Shown: piece by piece, positions 24,054 to 35,489 of the stretch
Numbering within the stretch: the stretch's first letter is position 1
How the letters are laid out: each line of letters begins with the position of its first letter
Assembly (NCBI GenBank): GCA_950097015.1
Contig: CATNEN010000025.1
Location: 558,001-622,000, forward strand
DNA from: Macrostomum hystrix
Taxonomy: Eukaryota > Platyhelminthes > Macrostomidae
Direction of reading: 5' to 3'
Length of the DNA: 64,000 nucleotides
Notes under the pieces: generated by a model
Database searches by the model: none
What the model was told of the DNA's origin: nothing
The model's input: only the letters and a program-made list of their open reading frames with translations
Translations under genes and position numbers: made by a program

Positions 24054-27000
24054 CTAATCGTAGCTTGGCAGGACATTGTCGGCAAAGTTTCCGGCCAAGT
24101 TGCCGCCAGGACGGTAGAAGCAGACAGCGTACTGGTCCCCGGTGTCCGTGTCCGTGGCCAGACCGACTCCCAGCTCCTCTGAGGAGCACCAGACTAGCTG
24201 ACTGAAGTGGCCTGCAATGGGATGAGACCATTTTGTTTGAGCGTGCAAGTGAACCTGTGGTACCCCGTGGAACGCATTCCTGAAAATGGCTTGCGCTGTT
24301 CATTTTTTTATTATGACCTACTGAAAACGATATCATACGTAACGCATTTAATACTCGTAGCTAAGGTCCATCGATACACGTAGCTATGGACCATCGATAC
24401 TCGAAGTTATGGACCATCGATACTCGTAGCTATGGATCATCGATACTCGAATCTAAGGACCGTCGATACTCGTAGCTATGGATCATAGATACTCGAAGCT
24501 AAGGGCCATCGATACTCGTAGCTATGGATCATCGATACTCGAATCTAAGGACCGTCGATACTCGTAGCTATGGATCATAGATACTCGTAGCTAAGGGCCA
24601 TCGATACTCGTAGCTATGGACCATCGTTACTCGAAGCTAAGGGCCGTCGATACTGGTAGCTAAAGACCATCGATACACGTAGCCATGGATCATCGATACT
24701 CGTAGCTAAGGACTATCGATACTCGTAGCTATGGACCGTCGATACTCGTAGCTATGGATCATAGATACTCGTAGCTATGGACCATCGTTACTCGAAGCTA
24801 AGGGCCGTCGATACTCGTAGCTATGGATCATCGATACTCGTAGCTATGGACCATCGTTACTCGAAGCTATGGATCATAGATACTCGTAGCTATGGACCGT
24901 CGATACTCGAAGCTATGGATCATAGATACTCGTAGCTATGAACCATCGATACTCGAAGCTATGGATCATAGATACTCGTAGCTATGGACCATCGATACTC
25001 GAAGCTATGGATCATAGATACTCGTAGCTAAGGACCATCACAATCGCTTCCATCACCAACCTCCGCAGATATCCTCCGGATCCTCTTGGCCGAAGTTAAA
25101 CCTGTGCCGTTCGCCGTACCACTGCTGGACCAGCTGCTGCCCCGCCTGCCGGCCAGTCCGACGTCCTTCCGAGCCCGGCCGCTTGGCGATGTTCTGCCCG
25201 ACGCTCTCATTATTGAATTCAGGCGGGCAGTGCCGCAAGTGGCCGGACTGGCACAGCGACTCTGCCCAGGTCTGGGCCAGCCGATCCAGCGAGTCAGATC
25301 GGCGCAGCTCTGGCGCACCGTGCCGCCTGCGAAGCAGACTGTGCTGCCTGGACACCTCGTCTGCGAACTCTGCCCGGAGCTCGGCTTCATCGCCAGCATC
25401 AACGTCGTCTTCATTACGTCCAGACGGCGGTGCGGCAAAGTTTCGCCTCTGCCTTGTCGGCTGGATGATCAGCTCCTGCTGCGGCTCAGCGCTGCGCATC
25501 ATTTTCACAGGCTCTGGCTTCGCTCCGCTCGGCGTGGCAGTCTCCTTCGATAGCTGGTAGCGGCTGCCGTCCGGTCTAACGAAAGTCAGCGTCACTGTCA
25601 CCGTTTTCTCACCGTTCACAATGCGAGTCTTTGTTGCCTTGCCGACTGGTCGGTCACGCGGGTCCGTTGGCTCCGGCTCCAGATCCGGGCTACCCATGCC
25701 GCCCATGCCGCCACCGCTGCCGCCGCCGATAATATTTGGTCCACTTTTGTTGCCATATGACGTCACAATCTGCGGCTGCTGCAGCTTTATGTGCTGCTGC
25801 TGCTGCTGCTGCTGCTGCTGTGTGCTTGGACGACCCACTTGAAATAAAAATACGGGTTTCAGTGCTGAAAGCTAAACATAGATGATTTCATAGGGTACGA
25901 GCTAAATGGTCATTCAGCTGAGGCCTGCTTGCTGACGTGTTTCAAGACCATTATTGTACTCGGTTGAGCTTGAGTGCCAATAAACTGAGTACTTGACTGC
26001 TGGATGCCTGAAGACAACGATTCCACAGGTAAATATCACATCCATAAAATCAGATCTAATGTCTTTTTCCGTTAGCGGTCATGCAAGATAACACCTGCCC
26101 CAACTAAGCCAGATACGCAGCCGACAGCACAGCCGAAGCTATTGCGCTGTGTATCTGAAGGCTGCGTACGGCTTTTCAGTCCATGGACTGGGGGACGCCG
26201 CACCCACCTTCAATTGCCACCAGCAAATGCTGGCGCCCATTTAACAGCTGGGTGAACTGAGCAATGCAGAGTTAAGTTTCTTGCTAAAGGACAAAATAGT
26301 TCCAGTGGATTCGGGAATCGAACCTCCGACCCCTAAGTCGTTAGTCCGACGGCCAAACCGCTAGGCTACGACCCCCGGTTTAAATAAAGATGGCAATTCC
26401 GACTTACTGATGTCATCCTTCGATGGCACTTGAATCTGTCCGGACAGAGGGGCTGGCACGTTTTCTCGCCACTTGTTCATGAAGTTGCCAGGCGGTGAGT
26501 ACTGGCCGACTGCGTACATCTTGCCATCAGGCGATATGGCCTTGCCGAACCCTGCCTCCTTGCTGCTCTTCCACACCACCTGCGAGAAGTGGCCTGCATT
26601 GGTGACGAGTTGATTTCATTACCGCATGCTGTCACTTGTCAGATACCTACACCCCATCCCATAGGGAGAGTCAGTGGCAGAGCGGTCTAACGCGTCCGCC
26701 TCTCGCACCAAGGTCCCCTGAGCTCGAATCCGCAGCGAGGCCACATTCATTTGCAGCCTCGCGAAGAGAAGGCTTGGGGATTAGGTTGCTCACCGCACTT
26801 CATCTGGTTCTCGGGTCCATCAAAATCGTAGTCCTCAATCTCCGAGTACCACTGCATGGTGCACTGGCTGCCCTTATACTCCTGACTGCCTGAGACCATC
26901 TTCATGGCGATATTCTCGCCATAGCTGCCCCGCGGATTTGGCGTGCTGTGCTGCAGCTGGCCGATGCTGGCCAGGTGGTTCGCCCACGCTTGCGCCGCGG

Positions 27001-27142
27001 CGGCCAGTCGAGCCGAGAATTCGAGCTTCGGACAGCCGTGCAGCTCGCGGTAACTATTGTGCGCCTCCAGGCATTCGTTGTTGAATTTCTTGTCCACCGC
27101 AGCTACTGCCGCCTGAGTTTGCTGCTGCAGCTGCTGCTCCAT
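24054..27142 (-). CDS. Two-domain CAP (SCP/GAPR-1-like) protein, four exons
   Basis: Exons are 27142-26794, 26593-26408, 25837-25061 and 24211-24054. All junctions are GT-AG and phase 1 and give 489 residues. Each CAP domain is split at the same place, just before GHFSQ. CAP1 spans residues about 15-165: NSYRELHG, YGENIAMK, QWYSEIEDYDF, GHFSQVVWKSSKEAGFG and YSPPGNF. CAP2 spans about 320-489: GQNIA, QWYGERHRFNF, GHFSQLVW and YRPGGNLAGNF. Between them lies a low-complexity linker with a poly-Gln run (about 25788-25822), Gly/Met repeats and a motif KTRIVNGEKTVTVTL. No signal peptide is seen, as in the GAPR-1 (GLIPR2) type, which acts on the cytosolic side of membranes. The start ATG follows an acceptor-like tttctag by two bases. 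The role in this animal is unknown. Confidence 0.88.
24335..25035. repeat. 23-bp minisatellite in CAP-gene intron 3, about 30 copies
   Basis: The unit is tactcgtagctatggaccat followed by cga, with cgaagcta, ggatcat and gggccgt variants. It fills most of the 849-bp intron between exons 3 and 4 and stops about 25 bp before the exon 3 donor. Confidence 0.95.
26178..26378 (-). mobile_element. tRNA-derived SINE in CAP-gene intron 2
   Basis: Read on the minus strand, the head has an A box (cgtagcctagcggt) and a perfect B box (ggttcgattcc), with a tRNA-like arm carrying ctaacga in the anticodon-loop position. The body has tcctttagcaagaaacttaa and cacccagctgttaaat, as in the element at 14472. The end has the perfect palindrome cagtccatggactg. 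Confidence 0.85.
26664..26786 (+). mobile_element. SINE head in CAP-gene intron 1
   Basis: Contains an A box (cagtggcagagcggt) and a B box (agctcgaatcc). The following gcgaggccacattcatttgc and gagaaggcttg match the element at 19845. It ends within a few bases of the exon 1 donor, so it is truncated on its 3' side. Confidence 0.75.
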
Positions 27143-27590
27143 TGCTAGAAACTGATTCGCGATCTCAAAATTCCACTCCGGCTGGCCTTCTGCTACTCTC
27201 TTGATTGTTTCTCTTCCTTTGGTTCGCCTCTCGTTTTATTTCTATTTTTACAGACAAAAATGAATGGGCGGTCTGACCCCATCTCTCTCTTCTATTCTAA
27301 AAGCACTGACCTTCTTAACCAGCTTCATCCGACGCTGAGCTTGAGTTCGCTGTGGGCAGTGCTGTATTTACAAAGCGACTGATGGCGAAGGCTGCCTGTA
27401 CGGTCGGTCCACTAACAAAAGAAAAGAGATGCAGAAGAATTTTACCCTTGGAGTGCTGGCATTCTGAGAGCAGTAACAACTGAAGAATTTGGAATGCATG
27501 CTACACAATAAGAGCTGTCAAGCAAACAAATATACTTGAAAATATTATGCATACTTACCTTATTATCTCTCAACCAACCTCAACCAACCT
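27143..27590. other. Upstream region of the CAP gene
   Basis: No gene recognised. Upstream of the minus-strand CAP gene; no confident promoter motif. Confidence 0.4.
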
Positions 27591-27594
27591 TATA

Positions 27595-28530
27595 CCTTCA
27601 GATCACTAATGATCTCCCCCTCAGATCACTAAACATCTCCCCCTCAGATCACTAAACATCTCCCCCTCAGATCACTAAACATCTCCCCCTCAGATCACTA
27701 ATGATCCCCCCCTCAGATCACTAATGATCTCCCCCTCAGATCACTAAACATCTCCCCCTCAGATCACTAAACATCTCCCCCTCAGATCACTAATGATCCC
27801 CCCCTCAGATCACTAATGATCTCCCCCTCAGATCACTAATGATCTCCCCCTCAGATCACTAATGATCCCCCCCCTCAGATCACTAATGATCTCCCCCTCA
27901 GATCACTAATGATCTCCCCCTCAGATCACTAATGATCTCCCCCTCAGATCACTAATGATCTCCCCCTCAGATCACTAATGATCTCCCCCTAAGATCACTA
28001 AAGATATCTCCCTCAGATCACTAATGATCTCCCCCTCAGATCACTAAACATCTCCCCCTCAGATCACTAACCATCTCCCCCTCAGATCACTAATGATCTC
28101 CCCCTCAGATCACTAAACATCTCCCCCTCAGATCACTAAACATCTCCCCCTCAGATCACTAAACATCTCCCCCTCAGATCACTAACATTTCCCCCTCAGA
28201 TCACTAACATTTCCCCCTCAGATCACTAACATTTCCCCCTCAGATCACTAACATCTCCCCCTCAGATCACTAATGATCTCCCCCTCAGATCACTAATGAT
28301 CTCCCCCTCAGATCACTAAACATCTCCCCCTCAGATCACTAACCATCTCCCCCTCAGATCACTAATGATCTCCCCCTCAGATCACTAAACATCTCCCCCT
28401 CAGATCACTAAACATCTCCCCCTCAGATCACTAAACATCTCCCCCTCAGATCACTAACATTTCCCCCTCAGATCACTAACATTTCCCCCTCAGATCACTA
28501 ACATCTCCCCCTCAGATCACTAAAGTTCTC
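27595..28530. repeat. 23-bp minisatellite, about 41 copies
   Basis: The unit is cctcagatcactaatgatct followed by ccc, with aaacatctcc and aacatttcc variants and a few one-base length changes. A block (about 28020-28220) is repeated at about 28300-28500. Confidence 0.95.
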
Positions 28531-28534
28531 CCCT

Positions 28535-29290
28535 CTGCCAGCTGCAAGCGTTATCAGATTCAGAGCAAGAAGAAAATTATTTTAATCCCAGCTAAAGCAT
28601 TTTTTTGAACATTTTTTTCGAGAATTTCTTCACGCGTTATTTGATTCAAAACTAAATGAAAACTGTTCGAGTAGCTGTTAGTGTTGTCTTTTTTAAATTC
28701 GATGCTAAAACTAAGGAAAGGTTTTTTGAGCATAGCTGCAAGCGTTATCAGATTCAGAACTAGAAGAAAATATGTTGAGCACAGCTAAAAGCGTTATTCA
28801 TTTTAAATTTTAACATTCTTTTCGAGCATTGCTTAAAGCGTTATTCGATTCAAAACTAAATCAAGACTCATGGAGCATACGTGGCTGTTAGCGTTTTTTA
28901 TTTTCAAAACTAAAGAAAAGTGTTTCGAGCATTGCTACATTCGTTTTAAGATTCAAAACTAGGAGAAAAAATTTTAATCCAAGCTAATAGCATTTTATTC
29001 TTTAAAATACGAAGTGTTTTTTCAAGCAGGGAAGCAATCATTATTTTTTCTATATTTTGAGAGCATACGAAGTAATTCGAATGAGAACACGAAACTAAAG
29101 ACTATCGCGCCAGATATCAATGGATAGCAGCCCGGGATATCAAGCAAATTGCATGGAATTTTTGGGGAAAAGCATTAGATCTCTAGGGAATATCTAGAGT
29201 TCTTGAAGATGTAGCATGAGATTTCCAGGAGAAAGAATAAGATTTCCGGGGAATAACTTAATACTCTGAGGGTAAAGCACATTTTTTATG
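28535..29290 (+). repeat. Duplicated block, copy 1
   Basis: Shares long stretches with 30385-30910: caagcgttatcagattcag near the start and gactatcgcgccagatatca, then ggatagcagcccgggatatc, near the end. Both copies run straight into a minisatellite of a related agggtag...gat type. No coding frame. Confidence 0.8.
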
Positions 29291-30065
29291 AGGATAGAAT
29301 GATTTTTTAAAGAGGGTAGAATGATTTTTTAAAGAGGGTAGAATGATTTATTAAAGAGGGTAGAATGATTTTTTAAAGAGGGTAGAATGATTTTTTAAAG
29401 AGGGTAGAATGATTTTTTAAAGAGGGTAGAATGATTTTTTAAAGAGGGTAGAATGATTTATTAAAGAGGGTAGAATGATTTATTAAAGAGGGTAGAATGA
29501 TTTATTAAAGAGGACGTAGCATGATTTATCGACGGTATAGCATAAATTATCCAGGAGGAAGTAGGAATTATCGACTGAGAAGTATGAATTGTCGAGAGGG
29601 TTGCATGAATTATCAAGGGAAAGCATGAATTATCAAGGGAAAGCATGAATTATCAAGGGAAAGCATGAATTATCGAGCGGTAATCATGAACTATTAAATG
29701 ATGAATTATTAAGGGAGAACCATGTATTTTCGAAAGGGAAGCATGAATTAGCGAGGAAAGCATGATTTAGCGTACAAATAGCATGAACTATCGAGGGGGA
29801 GCATGAATTATTTAGGGGAAAGAATGAATTTTTAATTAAAAAGCATGAATTATTGAAGGGGAAGCATGATCTATGAACTGGCTTGCATAAACTATTGAGG
29901 GGCTATCCTTATTTATCGAAAGGGTTAGAGTGAATTGTCGAGAGGGTTGCATGATCGATCGAGGCGGCAGCATGATATTTTGATACGGTAGCATTATTTT
30001 ACAAGGGACTAGCATGATTTATTGTGGGGGTAGCATAAATTATCGAGAGGGTAGCATGATATATC
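29290..30065. repeat. 22-bp minisatellite passing into degenerate gcatgaattatcgag repeats
   Basis: About ten clean copies of gattttttaaagagggtaga with an at ending lie at 29290-29520. They are followed by about 550 bp of diverged units related to the 21-bp gcatgaattatcgaggg unit that dominates 30920-33290. It looks like an ageing edge of the same repeat family. Confidence 0.8.
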
Positions 30066-30384
30066 AATGGGGTTGCAGAATATCGCTGAAAACTGCAGCC
30101 TTTACATTGTCAAACCCTGTCTCGACTTCGATCATTGTGCCGCTTTCCTTTCATCTAGTTTCGAAGTAAAGTACTTTTGTTATTTTGCAGAATGCAGGTC
30201 AAAATTCAGCATCAGTTTTGTTACTGCTTCTTTTTATTCAAGTCTTTATCATCAAGAGTTAAAAACGAAAGTATTTTTATAAATAGTAAGCGCTTTTAAT
30301 TAGCAACAGTCAAAGCAAATAATTGTTTGCTTTATTATTACTCCTCTCGCTGTGAGAAAGTAATAAAAGTTTTCTCGAGTGTAC

Positions 30385-30910
30385 CTGCAGCAAGCGTTAT
30401 CAGATTCAGAACTAGAAGAAAAAACGTTGAGCACAGCTACAAGCCTTATTCAATTTTAATTTTAAATTTTTTTCGAGCATTGCCTTAAGTGTTATTCGAT
30501 TCAAAGCTTAATGAAAACTGTTCGAGCATAATTAGCTGTTAACGTTTTTTTCAAAAACTAAAGAAATGTGTTTTAGCATTGCTGCAATCGTTATTAGACT
30601 AAAAACTGGGAGAAAATAATTTTATCTTAGCATTATTACTTAAAAAACTATGAGTTTTTTCAAGCAGGGAATCAATAATCGCTTTTTCTATATATTGAAA
30701 GCATAATACTCGTATAATTCGAATGAGAACACGAAACTAAAGACTATCGCGCCAGATATCAATGGATAGCAGCCCGGGATATCAAGCAAATTGCATGGAA
30801 TTTTTGGGGAAAAGCATTAGATACCAAGGGAATATCTAGATTTCTTTCAGATGTAGCATGAGATTTCCAGGGAATGGTATAATACTTTGAGGGTAAAGCA
30901 ATTTTTTCAA
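30385..30910 (+). repeat. Duplicated block, copy 2
   Basis: Second copy of the sequence at 28535-29290, shorter and diverged, again leading directly into a minisatellite. The copies are about 1.6-1.8 kb apart in direct orientation. Confidence 0.8.
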
Positions 30911-30919
30911 GACGGTAGA

Positions 30920-33295
30920 ATGATTTAATAAAGAGGGTAGCATGATTTATCGAAGGGGTAGCATGAATTATCGAGGGGGTAGCATGAATTATCGAGGGGG
31001 TAGCATGAATTATCGAGGGGGTAGCATGATTTATCGAAGGGGTAGTATGAATTATCGAGGGGGTAGCATGAATTATCGAGGGGGTAGCATGAATTATCGA
31101 GGGGGTAGCATGAATTATCGAGGGGGTAGCATGAATTATCGAGGGGATAACATGAATTATCGAGGGGGTAGCATGAATTATCGAGGGGGTAGCATGATTT
31201 ATCGAAGGGGTAGTATGAATTATCGAGGGGGTAGCATGATTTATCGAAGGGGTAGTATGAATTATCGAGGGGGTAGCATGAATTATCGAGGGGATAACAT
31301 GAATTATCGAGGGGGTAGCATGAATTATCGAGGGGGTAGCATGAATTATCGAGGGGGTAGCATGAATTATCGAGGGGGTAGCATGAATTATCGAGGGGGT
31401 AGCATGGATTATCGAGGGGGTAGCATGCATTATCGAGGGGTAGCATGCTTTATCGAGGGGATAACATGAATTATCGAGGGGGTAGCATGAATTATCGAGG
31501 GGGTAGCATGATTTATCGAAGGGGTAGTATGAATTATCGAGGGGGTAGCATGAATTATCGAGGGGATAACATGAATTATCGAGGGGGTAGCATGAATTAT
31601 CGAGGGGGTAGCATGAATTATCGAGGGGGTAGCATGAATTATCGAGGGGGTAGCATGGATTATCGAGGGGGTAGCATGCATTATCGAGGGGTAGCATGCA
31701 TTATCGAGGGGGTAGCATGCATTATCGAGGGGGTAGCATGAATTATCGAGGGGATAACATGAATTATCGAGGGGGTAGCATGAATTATCGAGGGGGTAGC
31801 ATGATTTATCGAAGGGGTAGTATGAATTATCGAGGGGGTAGCATGAATTATCGAGGGGATAACATGAATTATCGAGGGGGTAGCATGAATTATCGAAGGG
31901 GTAGTATGAATTATCGAGGGGGTAGCATGAATTATCGAGGGGGTAGCATGGATTATCGAGGGGGTAGCATGCATTATCGAGGGGTAGCATGCATTATCGA
32001 GGGGGTAGCATGCATTATCGAGGGGTAGCATGCATTATCGAGGGGTAGCATGAATTATCGAGGGGGTAGCATGAATTATCGAGGGGGTAGCATCAATTAT
32101 CGAGGGGGTAGAATGAATTATCGAGGGGGTAGCATGAATTATCGAGGGGTAGCATGATTTATCGAGGGGATAATATGAATTATCGAGGGGAGTAGCATGA
32201 ATTATCGAGGGGATAACATGAATTATCGAGGGGGTAGCATGAATTATCGAGGGGGTAGCATGAATTATCGAGGGGATAACATGAATTATCGAGGGGGTAG
32301 CATGAATTATCGAGGGGGTAGCATGAATTATCGAGGGGGTAGCATGAATTATCGAGGGGGTAGCATGAATTATCGAGGGGGTAGCATGAATTATCGAGGG
32401 GATAACATGAATTATCGAGGGGGTAGCATGAATTATCGAGGGGGTAGCATGATTTATCGAAGGGGTAGTATGAATTATCGAGGGGGTAGCATGATTTATC
32501 GAAGGGGTAGTATGAATTATCGAGGGGGTAGCATGAATTATCGAGGGGATAACATGAATTATCGAGGGGGTAGCATGAATTATCGAGGGGGTAGCATGAA
32601 TTATCGAGGGGGTAGCATGAATTATCGAGGGGGTAGCATGAATTATCGAGGGGATAACATGAATTATCGAGGGGGTAGCATGAATTATCGAGGGGGTAGC
32701 ATGATTTATCGAAGGGGTAGTATGAATTATCGAGGGGGTAGCATGAATTATCGAGGGGATAACATGAATTATCGAGGGGGTAGCATGAATTATCGAGGGG
32801 GTAGCATGAATTATCGAGGGGGTAGCATGAATTATCGAGGGGGTAGCATGGATTATCGAGGGGGTAGCATGCATTATCGAGGGGGTAGCATGCATTATCG
32901 AGGGGTAGCATGCATTATCGAGGGGTAGCATGAATTATCGAGGGGGTAGCATGGATTATCGAGGGGGTAGCATGCATTATCGAGGGGGTAGCATGCATTA
33001 TCGAGGGGTAGCATGCATTATCGAGGGGTAGCATGAATTATCGAGGGGGTAGCATCAATTATCGAGGGGGTAGCATGAATTATCGAGGGGGTAGCATGAA
33101 TTATCGAGGGGTAGCATGATTTATCGAGGGGATAATATGAATTATCGAGGGGAGTAGCATGAATTATCGAGGGGATAACATGAATTATCGAGGGGGTGGC
33201 ATGAATTATCGAGGCGGTAGCATGAATTATCGAGGGGGTAGCATGAATTATCGAGGGGGTAGCATGAATTATCGAGGGGAAGCATAAAATGAGGG
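30920..33295. repeat. 21-bp minisatellite, about 112 copies, with higher-order blocks
   Basis: The unit is gcatgaattatcgagggggt plus a. Regular variants (gcatgatttatcgaagggg, ataacatg, catggatt, catgcatt) recur in the same order in blocks near 30950-31440, 31450-31700, 31740-32040, 32200-32930 and 33000-33230. The 21-bp unit leaves frames open on both strands for up to 312 codons; these are artefacts. Confidence 0.96.
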
Positions 33296-33384
33296 CTTTG
33301 CATAAATTTTCGAGGGGGTTAGCAAGCTTTGTAGAGGGATAGCATGATATATCAAAGGGCAGCATGATTTGTTGAGGAGCTATC

Positions 33385-33715
33385 AGGAAGTACTAGACCG
33401 TCGAGATATTCAATGTTTCTGGCCGAAGGTCCGATTTTTCCCATAAGAGCTAGTGTATTTCATACACCCCTATTCACGAATTTGCACTGCGCCTCGGTGC
33501 GGCCTTTCCAGACCTTCAAACTTTATCAGCATGTCACCCGAATGTGCCTGCATCATCTCCGTCTTTGGTGGTCACCTACCTTTATCTAGACGGACTGCGG
33601 AACCTTAAAATGCAAAAAATGTGGAAATAGGCCACTCTGGACACCCTGACGCAAATGTCTAAAATTTCACTGCTGAAGCCTAAATATTAGGCGCAGCTTA
33701 ACTACAGTACACCAT
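33385..33715 (-). repeat. Dispersed repeat family B, copy 2 (inverted)
   Basis: Reverse complement of the family B copies at 15080 and 44545. It contains accgtcgagatattcaatg, gtgtatttcatacaccc and acctacctttatctagacgg, and ends with cctaaatattaggc. Confidence 0.85.
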
Positions 33716-34116
33716 CGCCTAGTCTGTCAACCAATCAGTCACCACCCTACGCGGTTAGCTTTCAGGCGCTGCCAAAAAATGTTCTCAGGAAAAAATTGCC
33801 CCCTTGGAATAAAAACGGGCGGCAAAATGGCTTGGTAGTCCTACTGTTAACTCGCGCAAAGCATTACTGTTATTGTGCCATAGACATTTTAGCCTCAGTA
33901 AGCCATTCCTATTGGTCGATGCCATTTTGCGGGCGTTTAATGGCTATTAACTGCCCGGAAGAAAATTACCGAGCATTAATTCATCTATGGCCATTACCGG
34001 GAAAGACTTTCTGCCCGCCGGGCAAAAAGGTCATCGTACAATATTTGTTTATGAAAACAAGATAAAGCAAAACATTAGCGAAGTAAGCCCCGCATTTTCT
34101 CAATTAGTTTGACAAC

Positions 34117-34371
34117 ATGTCAGCTAGCATAGGAGATTTTTACAAGTACTCAAGTGACGAAAGCCCTAAGGACTATGCTCTTTACAAGCAGCCCCTGGTT
34201 GTGGCAATGCTGGTGATCATTCTGCTACTGTTGCTCATAATCGTTGCCGAGCAAATCAGTTTGTTCTGTCAGCTGATTAGACTGCGCGGACGGCGGGCTA
34301 CGCTGAAGAGCAAGGTCGAATCTCGCTTCCAGGAGTTGCGTCAGAACCTGCTCCAGACTTCCATCAGCTAG
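34117..34371 (+). CDS. Small single-pass membrane protein, unknown function
   Basis: An 84-residue frame from ATG to TAG. Residues 1-25 are polar (Ser, Asp, Tyr, Lys). Residues about 26-47 are one strong membrane helix (VVAMLVIILLLLLIIVAEQ). The rest is basic and helical with LRGRRATLKSKVESRF. This short N-terminus, one helix and basic tail look like a real micro-membrane protein, and codon use is more GC-rich than the flanks. An acceptor-like ttttctcaattag lies nine bases before the ATG. No family recognised; the helix could instead be a chance hydrophobic run in a non-coding stretch. Confidence 0.5.
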   Translation: MSASIGDFYKYSSDESPKDYALYKQPLVVAMLVIILLLLLIIVAEQISLFCQLIRLRGRRATLKSKVESRFQELRQNLLQTSIS

Positions 34372-34459
34372 GCTGGAGCCGTCTATTGCAGTTGCACCAC
34401 TTGTGTTAAGCAGTGTTGATGCAAAATTAATGTAAAATGCTAATGTAAAATAATACTAC

Positions 34460-34865
34460 TCTGATTCTTCAGTGAGTTGCAGCCCCTTCCTCTGATTCTT
34501 CAGTGAGTTGCAGCCCCTTCCTCTGATTCTTCAGTGAGTTGCAGCCCCTTCCTCTGATTCTTCAGTGAGTTGCAGCCCCTTCCTCTGATTCTTCAGTGAG
34601 TTGCAGCCCCTTCCTCTGATTCTTCAGTGAGTTGCAGCCCCTTCCTCTGATTCTTCAGTGAGTTGCAGCCCCTTCCTCTGATTCTTCAGTGAGTTGCAGC
34701 CCCTTCCTCTGATTCTTCAGTGAGTTGCAGCCCCTTCCTCTGATTCTTCAGTGAGTTGCAGCCCCTTCCTCTGATTCTTCAGTGAGTTGCAGCCCCTCCT
34801 TTGATTCTTCAGTGAGTTGCAGCCCCTTCCTCTGATTCTTCAGTGAGTTGCAGCCCCTTCTTTGA
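34460..34865. repeat. 31-bp minisatellite, 13 copies
   Basis: The unit is ctctgattcttcagtgagtt then gcagccccttc. Copies are almost identical. It begins about 90 bp after the stop codon of the small membrane protein. Confidence 0.96.
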
Positions 34866-35089
34866 ATTGCTATATTAATGGGATGCAAGTTAAAAAGTTT
34901 TCCAATGATTATTGTTTCTGCTTTTAGTTCTCTAAAGGTTCCTATTTGCAAGTTGTTTGTAAATACTTTCGTTTTTTAAATATAGTCTTCACTAAAGCCA
35001 GTACTTCCAGACCTGATACAAAGACACACGTCACACCGACTTGACTTGTTACGCCAAATTAATAATTCATAGAATTCATATTGTAGTAA

Positions 35090-35485
35090 ATCGAGAATTC
35101 AGCGAATCGGGAATTCAGGTAATAGGAATTCTGGGAATCGGGAATTCAGGGAATTGGGCATTCAAGGAATTGGGAATTCATCGGGAATTCAGAGTTTCGG
35201 GAATTCAGGTAATAGGAATTCTGGGAATCGGGAATTCAGGGAATTGGGCATTCAAGGAATTGGGAATTCATCGGGAATTCAGAGTTTCGGGAATTCAGGT
35301 AATAGGAATTCTGGGAATCGGGAATTCAGGGAATTGGGCATTCAAGGAATTGGGAATTCATCGGGAATTCAGAGTTTCGGGAATTCAGGTAATAGGAATT
35401 CTGGGAATCGGGAATTCAGGGAATTGGGCATTCGAGGAATTGGGAATTCATCGGGAATTCAGAGTTTCGGGAATTCAGGGAACGT
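35090..35485. repeat. 90-bp tandem repeat built of gggaattca sub-units, about four copies
   Basis: The block agagtttcgggaattcaggt recurs at 35191, 35281, 35371 and 35461, exactly 90 bp apart. Inside each unit the short motif ggaattc (EcoRI-like palindrome) recurs about every 10-15 bp, so it is a higher-order repeat over a short monomer. The 90-bp period explains the 148-codon open frame. Confidence 0.95.
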
Positions 35486-35489
35486 AGGA

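Noticed and set aside
26310-26378. tRNA-Val-like gene on the minus strand
   Set aside because: Joined directly to a SINE body and palindromic 3' end, so it is a SINE head.
30759-32931. Several 110-312-codon frames in the 21-bp array
   Set aside because: All are shifted readings of the same unit and break at every indel.
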